Origin: an uncultured Collinsella sp.
Lineage (GTDB): Bacteria > Actinomycetota > Coriobacteriia > Coriobacteriales > Coriobacteriaceae
NCBI GenBank assembly: GCA_900541695.1
Contig: UQKL01000009.1
Location: 1-64,000 of the forward strand
Direction of reading: 5' to 3'
Length of the DNA stretch: 64,000 bases
Numbering within the stretch: position 1 is the stretch's first letter; each line of letters starts with the position of its first letter. The notes beneath the pieces were generated by a model. The model was given only the letters and a program-made list of their open reading frames with translations, did not search any database and was not told the origin of the DNA. A program made the position numbers and the translations under genes. Below, one piece after another: positions 55,963 to 64,000 of this stretch.

Positions 55963-56514
55963 ATGCTTCCCGTCATCATCGGTATCGTTGTTGTCGTTGT
56001 GATCGCCAGCGCCATCGCCGGCATCTACAACAACATGGTCACCAAGCGCAATCGCATCGATAATGCCTGGCAGAACATCGACACGCAGCTGCAGCGCCGC
56101 AACGACCTGATCCCTAACCTGGTCGAGACCGTCAAGGGCTACGCCAAGCACGAGCAGGACACGCTCGCCGCCGTAGTCAACGCGCGCAACGCCGCCGTGA
56201 GCGCCACCACCCCCGAGGCCAAGATGGAAGCGGACAACGTGCTGACCGGTGCGCTGCGCCAGCTCTTTGCCGTCGCCGAGGCCTACCCCGACCTTAAGGC
56301 AAATACCAACTTTACGCAGCTCCAGTCCACGCTCGAGGACACCGAGAACAAGGTGAGCTACGCGCGCCAGAGCTACAACGATTGCGTGCTCAGCTACAAC
56401 AACGCCATCCAGACGTTCCCGGCTGTTATCTTTGCCGGCATCTTCCAGTTTAAGGAGCGCCAGGGCTTCGAGGCCGCCGAGGCCGCCCGCCAGGCACCAA
56501 CCGTCAAGTTCTAG
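55963..56514 (+). CDS. lemA: LemA-family membrane protein
   Basis: 183 residues. One N-terminal membrane segment (VIIGIVVVVVIASAIAGIY), then the conserved helical domain: NNMVTKRNRIDNAWQNIDTQ, LQRRNDLIPNLVETVKGYAKHE and YNNAIQTFP. LemA proteins are anchored with the helical domain outside; their function is still unclear. GAAACGGAGA precedes the ATG. Its own terminator follows. Confidence 0.94.
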   Translation: MLPVIIGIVVVVVIASAIAGIYNNMVTKRNRIDNAWQNIDTQLQRRNDLIPNLVETVKGYAKHEQDTLAAVVNARNAAVSATTPEAKMEADNVLTGALRQLFAVAEAYPDLKANTNFTQLQSTLEDTENKVSYARQSYNDCVLSYNNAIQTFPAVIFAGIFQFKERQGFEAAEAARQAPTVKF

Positions 56515-56548
56515 TGAGCCGTTGACGCATCCACAACCGTTTTTGCAT

Positions 56549-56587
56549 AAACCGCCCCGTCGAATGCATACTTCGACGGGGCGGTTT
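56549..56587 (+). terminator. Terminator of lemA
   Basis: AAACCGCCCCGTCGAA / TTCGACGGGGCGGTTT, a 16-base perfect stem with a seven-base loop, followed by CCTTTG. Confidence 0.88.
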
Positions 56588-56617
56588 CCTTTGTCGCGAA
56601 GGTCCCCCTCAAGGCGC

Positions 56618-56820
56618 CGTGCATTTTTGTGAGTATTCAGCATGCCCGACAGCTTCGAGCGCCACGATAAATGCCAAAGACCGCGAATATTCCTGCAAAT
56701 CAAACGCTATCAGCCCATAGCCCCGCCCATCATTCGTAGAAAACATCGATAAATCCCGATTTTTCGCCCGAGGTCGGTATGCAAGGGCCTTCGATTGCAG
56801 AATACTCGCAAAAATGCACG
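56618..56820. repeat. Inverted-repeat element with GAGTATTC arms, copy 2
   Basis: Arms 56618-56642 (CGTGCATTTTTGTGAGTATT...) and 56796-56820 match at 23 of 25 positions around 153 bases. The arms are related to those at 23468-23636 (GTGCAAAAT-GAGTATTCTGC), but the loops are not. It lies between convergent lemA and ilvE. Confidence 0.82.
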
Positions 56821-56934
56821 TCGCCACCACCCCCCACATGGCTCGAAGCAAAACAAAAGCGCGGCCAAAAGGCCGCGTACCATCTTTAATTCAGATCTAT
56901 ATTGCCCGTAACGGCAGTACCGAGGTAACGCAGT

Positions 56935-57055
56935 CCCGAGGGCAACCTACCTTTCCGGCGCACTCCGCAGGACGAAAGAACCTCCGCCGCACGAAGTGCG
57001 CAGCGGAGGTTCTTTCATGTCCGAGGACGCGCCGGAAAGGTAGGTTGCCCTCGGG
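56935..57055. repeat. Inverted repeat with 27-bp perfect arms and nested hairpin
   Basis: Arms 56935-56961 and 57029-57055 are exact complements. Nested inside is a second perfect stem of 14 bases, GAAAGAACCTCCGC (56974-56987) with its complement (57003-57016). It lies 18 bases after the ilvE stop on the other strand. Confidence 0.92.
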
Positions 57056-57073
57056 CCGGACATACAAGGCAGC

Positions 57074-58126
57074 TTATGCGACGGTGTAAACCCAGTTGTG
57101 CTTATCCTCGACAGCACCGGACTGAATACCAGTCAGGGTCTCGCGAAGCTTCTTCATCACGGGGCCGATCTCGGTGCAGCCAGCCGGGAAGGTCACGGTC
57201 TCATCGGCACCGTAGACCTTGTTGTCGATCTCGCCCACCGGGGAGATGACGGCAGCGGTGCCGCACAGGCCGCATTCCACAAAGGTGCCGGCCTTGACCT
57301 CGGCCCACTCGACGGGACGCTGGTCGACGGTCATGCCCAAATCCTCGGCAACCTGAACGAGCGAGCGACGGGTGATGGAGGGCAGGATGGAGTCGGTGTG
57401 CGACTGAGGAACGACGAGGGTGCCGTTCTCCTTCACGAACAGAACGTTCGCGCCACCGGTCTCCTCGACATAGGTGCGGGACTCGGAGTCGAGATACAGG
57501 TTCTCGGCATAACCCTCGCGATGGGCCTCCATCGTGGGCTTGAGGGACATGGCGTAGTTCAGGCCGGCCTTGATATTGCCGGTGCCGTGCGGTGCGGCGC
57601 GGTCGTACTCGGAAACGCGCAGCTTGACGGGCTTGAGGCCGCCCTTAAAGTACGGACCGACCGGGGTCACGAGAATGCGGAACGTGTACTCAGGAGCGGG
57701 AGCCACGCCGATCACGTCACCGGAGCCGATCATAAACGGACGCACGTACAGGGTCGCACCAGAACCGAAGGGCGGAACCCAAGCGGCGTTGGCAGAAACG
57801 ACCTGCTTGACGGCCTCAACAAACTTATCCTTGGGGAACGGGGGCATCTCGAGGCGCTGGGCAGAGTTATACATGCGCTCGGCGTTCATGTCGGGACGGA
57901 AGCAGACGATGCTGCCGTCCTCGGCGGTGTAGGCCTTCAGGCCCTCAAAGACCTCCTGGCAATAATGGAAGATGCCGCCGCACTCGGAGACATGCAAGGT
58001 GTGGTCGGTGGTCAGGCCGCCCTCGTCCCACTCGCCGTCCTTCCAATGAGCCTCGTAGCTGTAATCGGTCTTCATGTAGCCAAAGCCGAGGCTACCCCAA
58101 TCGATATCCTTCTTCTCGACAGTCAT
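57074..58126 (-). CDS. ilvE: Branched-chain amino acid aminotransferase
   Basis: 350 residues from the ATG at 58126 (AAGGAG six bases upstream), the length of the class IV group II enzymes. The PLP lysine lies in GNIKAGLNYAMSL (about residues 197-209) and the cofactor-binding Glu region in YVEETGGANVLFV. It converts Leu, Ile and Val to their keto acids and back with 2-oxoglutarate. Monocistronic. The 170 bases upstream show no convincing T-box or leader peptide. Confidence 0.95.
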   Translation of the reverse strand: MTVEKKDIDWGSLGFGYMKTDYSYEAHWKDGEWDEGGLTTDHTLHVSECGGIFHYCQEVFEGLKAYTAEDGSIVCFRPDMNAERMYNSAQRLEMPPFPKDKFVEAVKQVVSANAAWVPPFGSGATLYVRPFMIGSGDVIGVAPAPEYTFRILVTPVGPYFKGGLKPVKLRVSEYDRAAPHGTGNIKAGLNYAMSLKPTMEAHREGYAENLYLDSESRTYVEETGGANVLFVKENGTLVVPQSHTDSILPSITRRSLVQVAEDLGMTVDQRPVEWAEVKAGTFVECGLCGTAAVISPVGEIDNKVYGADETVTFPAGCTEIGPVMKKLRETLTGIQSGAVEDKHNWVYTVA

Positions 58127-58355
58127 ATGTCGCTCCTTACATACACAGTTGCATACTCGCGAACTCGCACGCAAGGACCGAGGCCGACCGCGTCGCAACG
58201 TCGCACGCCCGGAGCGTAGAGCCGGACGGGACACGCGAACGGCATCAAAGCCAATGGCACGTCGATTCGCATGCACGAGATTGTACTCCGCACGCGCGTC
58301 GGATAAAACGTTTTTCTTTAACTAACTAAAGTATTTTCATTTGACCGAAACTAAA

Positions 58356-58387
58356 GAGGCCCGCCACCGTAAACGGTGACGGGCCTC
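58356..58387 (-). terminator. Terminator of the DedA gene
   Basis: GAGGCCCG-TCACCGT / ACGGTG-GCGGGCCTC on the minus strand, 14 paired bases with one mismatch, followed by TTTAGTTT. Confidence 0.82.
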
Positions 58388-58415
58388 AACGACACGATTT
58401 GTGCGCCGGCTCGAG

Positions 58416-59063
58416 CTATGCGTTCTTTTTGCCCAGCTTAGCCTTAACCAAGCCGACCACGGTCGGGATGATCGACACGGCGACAATGCCGATAATCAGC
58501 AGCTCAAAGTGCTCCTGCACAAAGGGAATGCCGCCAAAGAAGTAGCCCAGCAGCGTAAAGACCGTCGACCAGGTAATGCCGCCCAGCACGTTAAAGACAA
58601 CGAAGTTGCGCCAATGCATGCCGCCCATGCCGGCGATAAAAGGCACAAAGGTGCGGATGAACGGGAAGAAGCGGCCGAGGAAGATGGCCAGATGGCCCCA
58701 CTTATCCAGGAAATCCTCGGACTTTTTGATGCGCTCGGGCGTCATGGCCTTTACCTTGCCCGAGGCGATGATCTTGCGGCCAAAGAAGTGGCCGATCATA
58801 AAGTTGCACTGATCGCCCAGGATGGCTGCGGCCCATGCGGTGGCCAGAAGCGCCACGATGTTAAAGCCGCCGTTGTGGGCAAAGAAGCCCGAGGCAAACA
58901 GCAGCGAGTCGCCGGGAAGGAACGGGAAGAACACCACGCCTGTCTCAATGAAGATGATCAGGAACACGCAGCCGTAGGCCATAAGCGGGCCGGCGGCGAT
59001 CCAGCTGGCGATCGCAGCGCGCGGATCCTTAAGCAGCTCGGCAATGAAATTGATGAAACCCAT
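58416..59063 (-). CDS. DedA-family membrane protein
   Basis: 215 residues from the ATG at 59063 (GAGAGG nine bases upstream). DedA hallmarks are present: ETGVVFFPFLPGDSLLF (about residues 39-55) and GRFFPFIRTFVPFIAG (about 128-143) with the two conserved Arg, and re-entrant-loop-type hydrophobic segments. DedA proteins are proton-driven; recent work links relatives to recycling of undecaprenyl phosphate or phospholipid scrambling. The C-terminus is Lys-rich. Divergent from cysE. Confidence 0.93.
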   Translation of the reverse strand: MGFINFIAELLKDPRAAIASWIAAGPLMAYGCVFLIIFIETGVVFFPFLPGDSLLFASGFFAHNGGFNIVALLATAWAAAILGDQCNFMIGHFFGRKIIASGKVKAMTPERIKKSEDFLDKWGHLAIFLGRFFPFIRTFVPFIAGMGGMHWRNFVVFNVLGGITWSTVFTLLGYFFGGIPFVQEHFELLIIGIVAVSIIPTVVGLVKAKLGKKNA

Positions 59064-59286
59064 GAAGTAAAACCTCTCAGTTGTGGGCGCGGATACGTCC
59101 AAGTTGACCAGTATACGGTTGCGGCGCGAGCACGGGCCAAACCCCTCAAAAGTCTTACTTCATTACCAGCAAGTTTGCATAACTGACACCTGTCGCGCAA
59201 AGCCGCCAAGATTGTTCTTCCTAATCCCTAGCGAATCGCTATACTTTATTGAATCGCATTGCCATGGCGCTAAGGGAGGGCGGCCG

Positions 59287-59991
59287 GTGAGCTTTATCAA
59301 TACCATTCGCGAGGACATCAAGACCGTCCAGGCGCAGGACCCCGCCGCACAAAGCGGTCTGGTCATCTTCCTTTCCTATCCTGGCCTGCACGCCAAGTGG
59401 AACCACGTGCCCGAGCACTGGCTCTGGGAGCACGGTCATCGCTCGCTCGCCCGTGTGCTCTCGCAAATCACCCGCCACATCACCGGCGTCGAGATTCATC
59501 CCGCCGCACAAATCGGCAAGCATTTCTTTATCGACCACGCCATGGGCGTCGTCATCGGCGAAACCACCGTCGTGGGCGACAACTGCGTGCTCTACCAGGG
59601 CGTTACGCTCGGCGGCACCGGCAACGAGACCGGCAAGCGCCACCCCACCCTGGGCAACAACGTCACCGTGGGCACGGGCGCCAAGGTGCTCGGCAACATT
59701 CGCATCGGCAACAACGTCAAGATCGGCGGCAACTCGGTCGTCGTCAAGGACGTGCCCGACAACTGCACCGTCGTGGGTGTGCCTGGGCGCATCATCAAGC
59801 GCAACGGCTGCCGCGTGTTCGAGGAGAGCTTCGACGCCAAGCAGCATCGCGAGTACATGCCCGACGATGCCGCCGAGCAGAGCGCCCTCAACCGTCAGGG
59901 CATCACCGAAAACGCCCGTCGCGTCAAGGAACTCGAGCAAGAGGTGGCCGAGCTCAAAGCCCTCGTCGCCAAGCTCGTGGACGAGCGCTAA
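59287..59991 (+). CDS. cysE: Serine O-acetyltransferase
   Basis: 234 residues from a GTG at 59287, chosen for the GGGAGG nine bases upstream and because the family N-terminus ([20 protein letters not shown]) starts there. The left-handed beta-helix of hexapeptide repeats runs from about residue 60 ([60 protein letters not shown]). It makes O-acetylserine from serine and acetyl-CoA, the first step of cysteine synthesis. The last 30 residues form a coiled coil ([20 protein letters not shown]). No cysK in the window. Confidence 0.95.
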   Translation: MSFINTIREDIKTVQAQDPAAQSGLVIFLSYPGLHAKWNHVPEHWLWEHGHRSLARVLSQITRHITGVEIHPAAQIGKHFFIDHAMGVVIGETTVVGDNCVLYQGVTLGGTGNETGKRHPTLGNNVTVGTGAKVLGNIRIGNNVKIGGNSVVVKDVPDNCTVVGVPGRIIKRNGCRVFEESFDAKQHREYMPDDAAEQSALNRQGITENARRVKELEQEVAELKALVAKLVDER

Positions 59992-60028
59992 GGCCGCGGG
60001 CAGCCGCCACAGCATGAACGCCAACACA

Positions 60029-60070
60029 AAAGGCGCGCTGGGGAATCCGCCCCCGGCGCGCCTTCTTTTC
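60029..60070 (+). terminator. Terminator of cysE
   Basis: AAGGCGCGC (60030-60038) and GGCGCGCCTT (60055-60064), followed by CTTTTC. A half copy of the AAAGGGAC-family palindrome, GGGACTGCCCCTTTGTCAC, follows at 60084. Confidence 0.82.
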
Positions 60071-60102
60071 GATGTGGCATGCGGGACTGCCCCTTTGTCA
60101 CC

Positions 60103-62109
60103 TTATGCGAACTGGCTTAGGTAGAGGTCGGCGTAAGCGCCCTCGGCAGCCAGCAGCTCCTTGTGCGTACCCTGCTCGATGATATTGCCGTGGTCCATGA
60201 CCAGGATGAGGTCGGCATCGACGATCGTCGACAGACGGTGCGCGATCACAAAGCTCGTGCGCCCGCGCATGAGCGCGTCCATAGCACGGCCGATGGCGAG
60301 CTCGGTGCGCGTGTCCACACTCGACGTCGCCTCGTCCAGGATGAGGATCGCCGGGTTGTTGAGCAGCACACGCGCGATGGTCAGCAGCTGACGTTGGCCC
60401 TGGCTGATGCTCTCGGCATCGTTAGCCACACGCGTGTCGTAACCCTGCGGCATAGTGCGCACAAAGAAGTCGACCTGAGCGGCACGTGCGGCCGCGACAA
60501 TCTCCTCGCGCGTCGCCTCGGGACAGCCATAGGCGATGTTCTCGGCAATGGTGCCATCGAACAGCCAGGCGTCCTGCAACACCATGCCAAACTGCTGGCG
60601 CAGCTCGCCGCGGTCCATGCGGCTCGTGTCCACACCGTCGAGGGTAATGCGGCCACCGTCGATCTCGTAGAAGCGCATGAGCAGATTGATGAGCGTGGTC
60701 TTACCCGCACCCGTGGTTCCCACCACCGCGATCTTTTGGCCCGGCTCGGCGGTAAACGACACGTCGCGCATGAGCGGCTTGTCGGGCGCATAGCCAAAAC
60801 GCACGTGTTCAAAGGCAATACGGCCCTCCACCTTGCCCGGCAGCTTGGCGGCGGCCGCCGGCAACGGATCGGCTTCCATCTCGGGCTCATCGAGCAGGTC
60901 GAACACGCGCTCCGCACTCGCCAGCGCGCTCTGCAGCGAGTTGAAAGTGAATGACAGCTGCGTCATGGGCTCGGATGCCTCGTAGATAAACTGGAAGAAC
61001 GCCTGGAACACGCCGACGGTCATGTGGCCAGCAACCAGCATGCTGCAGCCCACCAGCGCAATCACGATCTGCGCCAGGCGGCCGATAAAGCGCACCGCGG
61101 GGCCGACGGCGTTAATCATGAAGTCGGCCTTGGTGCTCACGCGCGCCAGCTCCTTCGAAGCCTCGTGCACCTCGGCAGAACTCTGGCGCTCACGGTTGAA
61201 CGCACGAATCACCAGACGGCCCGAGTAGCCTTCCTCGACCGCGCTCGTAATCTTGGACACCCACTCCTGGCGCTCGCCCGTCACATCGTGCGTGCGGCGC
61301 GAAACGACCTTCGTCACCAGCAGCGAAAGCGCCGTAAAGAACAAAAAGACAAGCGTGAGCGGCACGCTAAACACGAACATCACGCTCACGGCGCCCACCA
61401 CGGTACCGATCGACACCAGAAGCTGCAGCAAGCCGCGCTGCATGCTCTCAGACATCTTGTCTAAGTCGTTGGTCGCACGGCTAACGACCTCGCCGGGACG
61501 ATGCGCATCAAAGAAGGCAAGCGGCAGACGGTTGAGCTTTTGAGCGATGCGGTTACGCAGGTGCAGGTTAAGGCGTTCGGCCACGCTCGACATCAAAAAG
61601 CTCTGGAGCGCGTAGAACGAGGCAGCGGCCGTCCAGATCATAAAGTAGATGAAGATGGTCCTGCCGCAGTTCTCCCAGGTGATGTTGAAGGTGGTGTCGT
61701 TGGCAAACGCCACCTGAATGTGGCCCCACAGCTCATCGATCACGCGGGCGCTATATGCCGGCGCAGCGGTGTTAAAGATGGCATAGAACACGATGCTCGC
61801 GAACACGATATAGAAGCGCCAATGGTCACCGGCAGCCTCGCTCCACAGGCGGCGCACCGTCGCCCAGGTGTCGCGGGGTTTCTCGTCCTCGTCCTCGTCG
61901 TCCACATCGCGCATGCGCTCTGCCTCAGCGCGGGCGCGCTCGTCCTCGGCGCGTTCGTTTTCCTCGTAGAGCGCTTGGCGGCGAGCCTCGCGCTCGGCTG
62001 CAGCCTTGGCGGCCTCGTCCAGCTCGGGTGCTACGGCAGCCGTTTCCTCAACCAGTCCCGCGGCAACGGCGTCATCAACGCTGGCCTGCTTCCTGAGCTC
62101 CTCGGTCAT
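60103..62109 (-). CDS. ABC exporter half-transporter, catalytic subunit (pair 3)
   Basis: 668 residues from the ATG at 62109 (GGGAGG eight bases upstream). A highly charged N-terminal tail of about 85 residues (Ala/Glu/Arg-rich, coiled-coil-like) precedes the membrane domain. Walker A GTTGAGKTT, signature ISQGQRQ and Walker B LILDEATSSVD with catalytic Glu are intact. It begins one base after the partner's stop codon. Confidence 0.92.
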   Translation of the reverse strand: MTEELRKQASVDDAVAAGLVEETAAVAPELDEAAKAAAEREARRQALYEENERAEDERARAEAERMRDVDDEDEDEKPRDTWATVRRLWSEAAGDHWRFYIVFASIVFYAIFNTAAPAYSARVIDELWGHIQVAFANDTTFNITWENCGRTIFIYFMIWTAAASFYALQSFLMSSVAERLNLHLRNRIAQKLNRLPLAFFDAHRPGEVVSRATNDLDKMSESMQRGLLQLLVSIGTVVGAVSVMFVFSVPLTLVFLFFTALSLLVTKVVSRRTHDVTGERQEWVSKITSAVEEGYSGRLVIRAFNRERQSSAEVHEASKELARVSTKADFMINAVGPAVRFIGRLAQIVIALVGCSMLVAGHMTVGVFQAFFQFIYEASEPMTQLSFTFNSLQSALASAERVFDLLDEPEMEADPLPAAAAKLPGKVEGRIAFEHVRFGYAPDKPLMRDVSFTAEPGQKIAVVGTTGAGKTTLINLLMRFYEIDGGRITLDGVDTSRMDRGELRQQFGMVLQDAWLFDGTIAENIAYGCPEATREEIVAAARAAQVDFFVRTMPQGYDTRVANDAESISQGQRQLLTIARVLLNNPAILILDEATSSVDTRTELAIGRAMDALMRGRTSFVIAHRLSTIVDADLILVMDHGNIIEQGTHKELLAAEGAYADLYLSQFA

Positions 62110-62110
62110 G

Positions 62111-63847
62111 CTACTCACCTCCCTTCATCTGCGATTCCGCGATGGCGCGGTACACCTCGCAGGTTTCCATAAGCTCGCCATGCGTGCCCAAGCCCACAAC
62201 CTCGCCGTCCTTGAGCACGACGATCTGGTCGGCGTGCAAGATCGTCGAGATGCGCTGGGCGATGATGAGCACCGCGGCATCGCGCGTCTCGTCCTGCAGC
62301 GCATGGCGCAGTGCCGCATCGGTCTTAAAGTCCAGGGCCGAAAAACTGTCATCGAAGATATACAGATCGGCATGCTTCATGAGCGCACGGGCGATTGCCA
62401 AACGCTGGCGCTGACCGCCCGAAAAGTTCGTGCCGCCCTGGGATACCGGCGTATCGAGCCCCTGCGGCTGATCGAGCACAAAGGTGCTCTGGGCAACCTG
62501 GAGCGCATGAAGCATGTCGGCCTCAGTTGCGTCTTCATTGCCAAAGCGCAGATTGCTTGCCACGGTGCCCGAGAACAGCCATGCCTTTTGCGGCACATAG
62601 GCAATGCGCCCGCGTATCTCGCCTTGCGAAAGCTCGCGCAGGTCGACGCCGTCTAGGCGAATGGCGCCCTTGGTGGCATCGTGGAAGCGCAGCAGGAGCT
62701 TGGCCACCGTCGATTTGCCCGAGCCCGTCGAGCCGACGATCGCGGTCGGCTGACCGCGGCGACAGGTAAAGCTCAGATTGCACAGCGTGTCCTCGTCGGC
62801 GTCGTCAAAACGAAACGACATATGATCGAACACGGCGACCGCGTCGGCTCCGTCTGCGGACTCAGGCGCCCCGTCGCCCAGCGTAGCCTTGCCGTCCACG
62901 ATGCTCGGCTCGATTTCGAGCACCTGCTGCGCACGGTTGAGGCACGCCGCGGCGCGCGGAAGCGTCAGAATCACCATCTGCGCCATCATCACAAAGAAAA
63001 GAATCAGGATCGCGTATTCCAACACGGCCGAAATGCTGCCGATTTGCATGGCGTGGACGCCCACGCGGTTGCCGCCCACCCACAGCACCGCCACCTCGGC
63101 GATGTTCATCAAAAAGAAGCTGGAGCTGTCGAGGCCCACAAACAGGTGGTTGACCTTGATGGCGTTGGCCGCGTAATCGCTAAACACCTCGTCCAGGCGC
63201 TGCTCCTCGTGGCGCTCCTTGTTAAATGCGCGGATGACGCGCACGCCCACGATGTTCTCGCGCAGCACCACGTTCATGCGGTCGATAAAGCTCTGCAGGC
63301 GCATAAAAATCGGCGCGGCGTTAGCCACCGTAAAGACCGCCGCCACCAGCACGATCGCAACCACCACGCCCAGCAGCGTGCCCATGGCGGGATCGATGAA
63401 CCAAGCAAAAATGATGCCTGCCACGGCCAAGAATGGCACCGGCAACACCAGCTGAATCGTCTGAAGGACAGCTTGCTGAATCACGTTGATGTCGTTGAGC
63501 GAGCGTGTGATCATCGAACCCGTGCCAAAGCGCTCAAAGTCGCTGGCGGACAGCTCGAGCGACTTGTCGTACACGGCATTGCGGATATCGCAGGCCACGT
63601 TGGCGGCCAGGCGCGCCGAAAGATAGCAGCCCAGCACCGTGCCGCCGCTGGCCATGCCGGTCGCGATAAGCATGTACAGGCCGTTACGTAAAATATAGTC
63701 GACATCGCCCGTGGTAATACCGGTGTTGACCATGTTCGCCAGCATCGTGGGAACCAACAGCGTACCGACGTTATCTATCAGCACCGCAAACAGCGTCACC
63801 GCAATCAGACCGCGGTACGGCCTCATAAACCTCATTAAGAGTCGCAT
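62111..63847 (-). CDS. ABC exporter half-transporter, degenerate-site subunit (pair 3)
   Basis: 578 residues. Walker A GSTGSGKST and signature FSGGQRQR are intact, but the residue after Walker B is Asp (YIFDDSFSALDFKTD). Heterodimer partner of the next gene. The start has GAGGGGG upstream and overlaps the end of a MarR-like gene, so this operon repeats the marR-degenerate-catalytic order of the 11.9-16.1 kb operon. Confidence 0.92.
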   Translation of the reverse strand: MRLLMRFMRPYRGLIAVTLFAVLIDNVGTLLVPTMLANMVNTGITTGDVDYILRNGLYMLIATGMASGGTVLGCYLSARLAANVACDIRNAVYDKSLELSASDFERFGTGSMITRSLNDINVIQQAVLQTIQLVLPVPFLAVAGIIFAWFIDPAMGTLLGVVVAIVLVAAVFTVANAAPIFMRLQSFIDRMNVVLRENIVGVRVIRAFNKERHEEQRLDEVFSDYAANAIKVNHLFVGLDSSSFFLMNIAEVAVLWVGGNRVGVHAMQIGSISAVLEYAILILFFVMMAQMVILTLPRAAACLNRAQQVLEIEPSIVDGKATLGDGAPESADGADAVAVFDHMSFRFDDADEDTLCNLSFTCRRGQPTAIVGSTGSGKSTVAKLLLRFHDATKGAIRLDGVDLRELSQGEIRGRIAYVPQKAWLFSGTVASNLRFGNEDATEADMLHALQVAQSTFVLDQPQGLDTPVSQGGTNFSGGQRQRLAIARALMKHADLYIFDDSFSALDFKTDAALRHALQDETRDAAVLIIAQRISTILHADQIVVLKDGEVVGLGTHGELMETCEVYRAIAESQMKGGE

Positions 63848-63999
63848 GTGTCCCCCTCGCCCTTATCGTCAGCCTCGTTCTCGGCGGCCACTTGCCGTTT
63901 AAATGCCTCGCACTCTTCGTTCAGAACATGGGAGAATTTACCGACCAGGCGCATGATCTCGCGCTGTTCCCACGGCTCGAGCGCTTCGAATGCCTGTTG
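63835..63999 (-). CDS. C-terminal end of a MarR-like regulator (partial)
   Basis: The last 54 codons of a gene entering from the right edge: FEALEPWEQREIMRLVGKF followed by an acidic tail ending DTCDS. The segment resembles the final dimerisation helices of MarR proteins (compare ALTHDEREQLAEMLEKI in the 11906 gene). It overlaps the ABC start by 13 bases. The DNA-binding part lies outside the window, so the family is inferred from the helix pattern and the operon parallel. Confidence 0.65.
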   Translation of the reverse strand, partial: QQAFEALEPWEQREIMRLVGKFSHVLNEECEAFKRQVAAENEADDKGEGDTCDS

Positions 64000-64000
64000 C

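Noticed and set aside
58127..58330. T-box or attenuator leader before ilvE
   Set aside because: No T-box motif, no branched-chain-rich leader peptide and no terminator/antiterminator pair could be made out.

Overview
The window looks like chromosome of a high-GC Gram-positive gut actinobacterium of the class Coriobacteriia, most likely Collinsella or a close relative. This is inferred from the GC-rich coding bias, AAGGAG-type ribosome binding sites with ATG/GTG/TTG starts, an LTA-synthase-like enzyme, a SipW signal peptidase, heterodimeric ABC exporters and the general gene set. No phage, insertion sequence, CRISPR array or rRNA operon is visible. RNA genes are one tRNA-Ser (UGA) and the small SRP RNA (ffs).

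Layout. 0-5 kb: a minus-strand group for prenylated-FMN (prFMN) dependent decarboxylation, with UbiX, an LpdC-type UbiD decarboxylase, a DASS/SLC13 carboxylate carrier and an unusual LpdD-like/IPP-isomerase-like Nudix fusion. 5-11 kb: an MFS efflux protein, two DUF4143-type AAA ATPases each preceded by phased DNA repeats, a small tyrosine phosphatase, a TIGR04076-type protein and a pyridoxal-kinase-like gene. 11.8-16.1 kb: MarR plus a heterodimeric ABC exporter. 16.4-20.9 kb: LysR divergent from an SDR / OFA-MFS / Gfo-Idh-MocA catabolic operon. 21-30.6 kb: tex, transaldolase, a HAD phosphatase, RlmKL, KdpE/KdpD. 30.7-36.5 kb: a small membrane protein, Kup, a nitroreductase, an LTA-synthase-like protein. 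37.2-46.0 kb: a minus-strand surface-fibre locus (SipW peptidase, three TasA-like secreted proteins, an 1820-residue adhesin, a membrane-anchored surface protein), bracketed by two directly oriented arrays of 62-bp tandem repeats. 46.8-55.2 kb: a BilS-like flavodoxin, a third DUF4143 ATPase with its own repeat array, a second ABC pair, ffs, a TadA-glycerate kinase fusion and tRNA-Ser. 55.2-64 kb: TetR, LemA, IlvE, DedA, CysE, a third ABC pair and the end of a MarR-like gene.

The most striking non-coding feature is a large set of long, near-perfect inverted repeats between genes, with arms of 15-36 bp around 25-155 bp loops. The arms differ from locus to locus, but several pairs of elements share their inner sequence. 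One sits between two copies of a 19-bp sequence that is also the 3' end of the transaldolase gene, which suggests past mobility. A second, shorter palindrome family with an AAAGGGAC-type core recurs about seven times.

The best candidates for undescribed biology are (1) the LpdD-Nudix fusion beside UbiX/LpdC, which may couple prenyl-phosphate supply to prFMN enzyme maturation; (2) three DUF4143 ATPases with a PD-(D/E)XK-like C-terminal motif, each with exactly phased upstream repeats (33, 33 and 23 bp); (3) the SipW/TasA-like fibre island between 62-bp repeat arrays; and (4) the variable-arm inverted-repeat elements. All family assignments are from memory of motifs and no database search was run.
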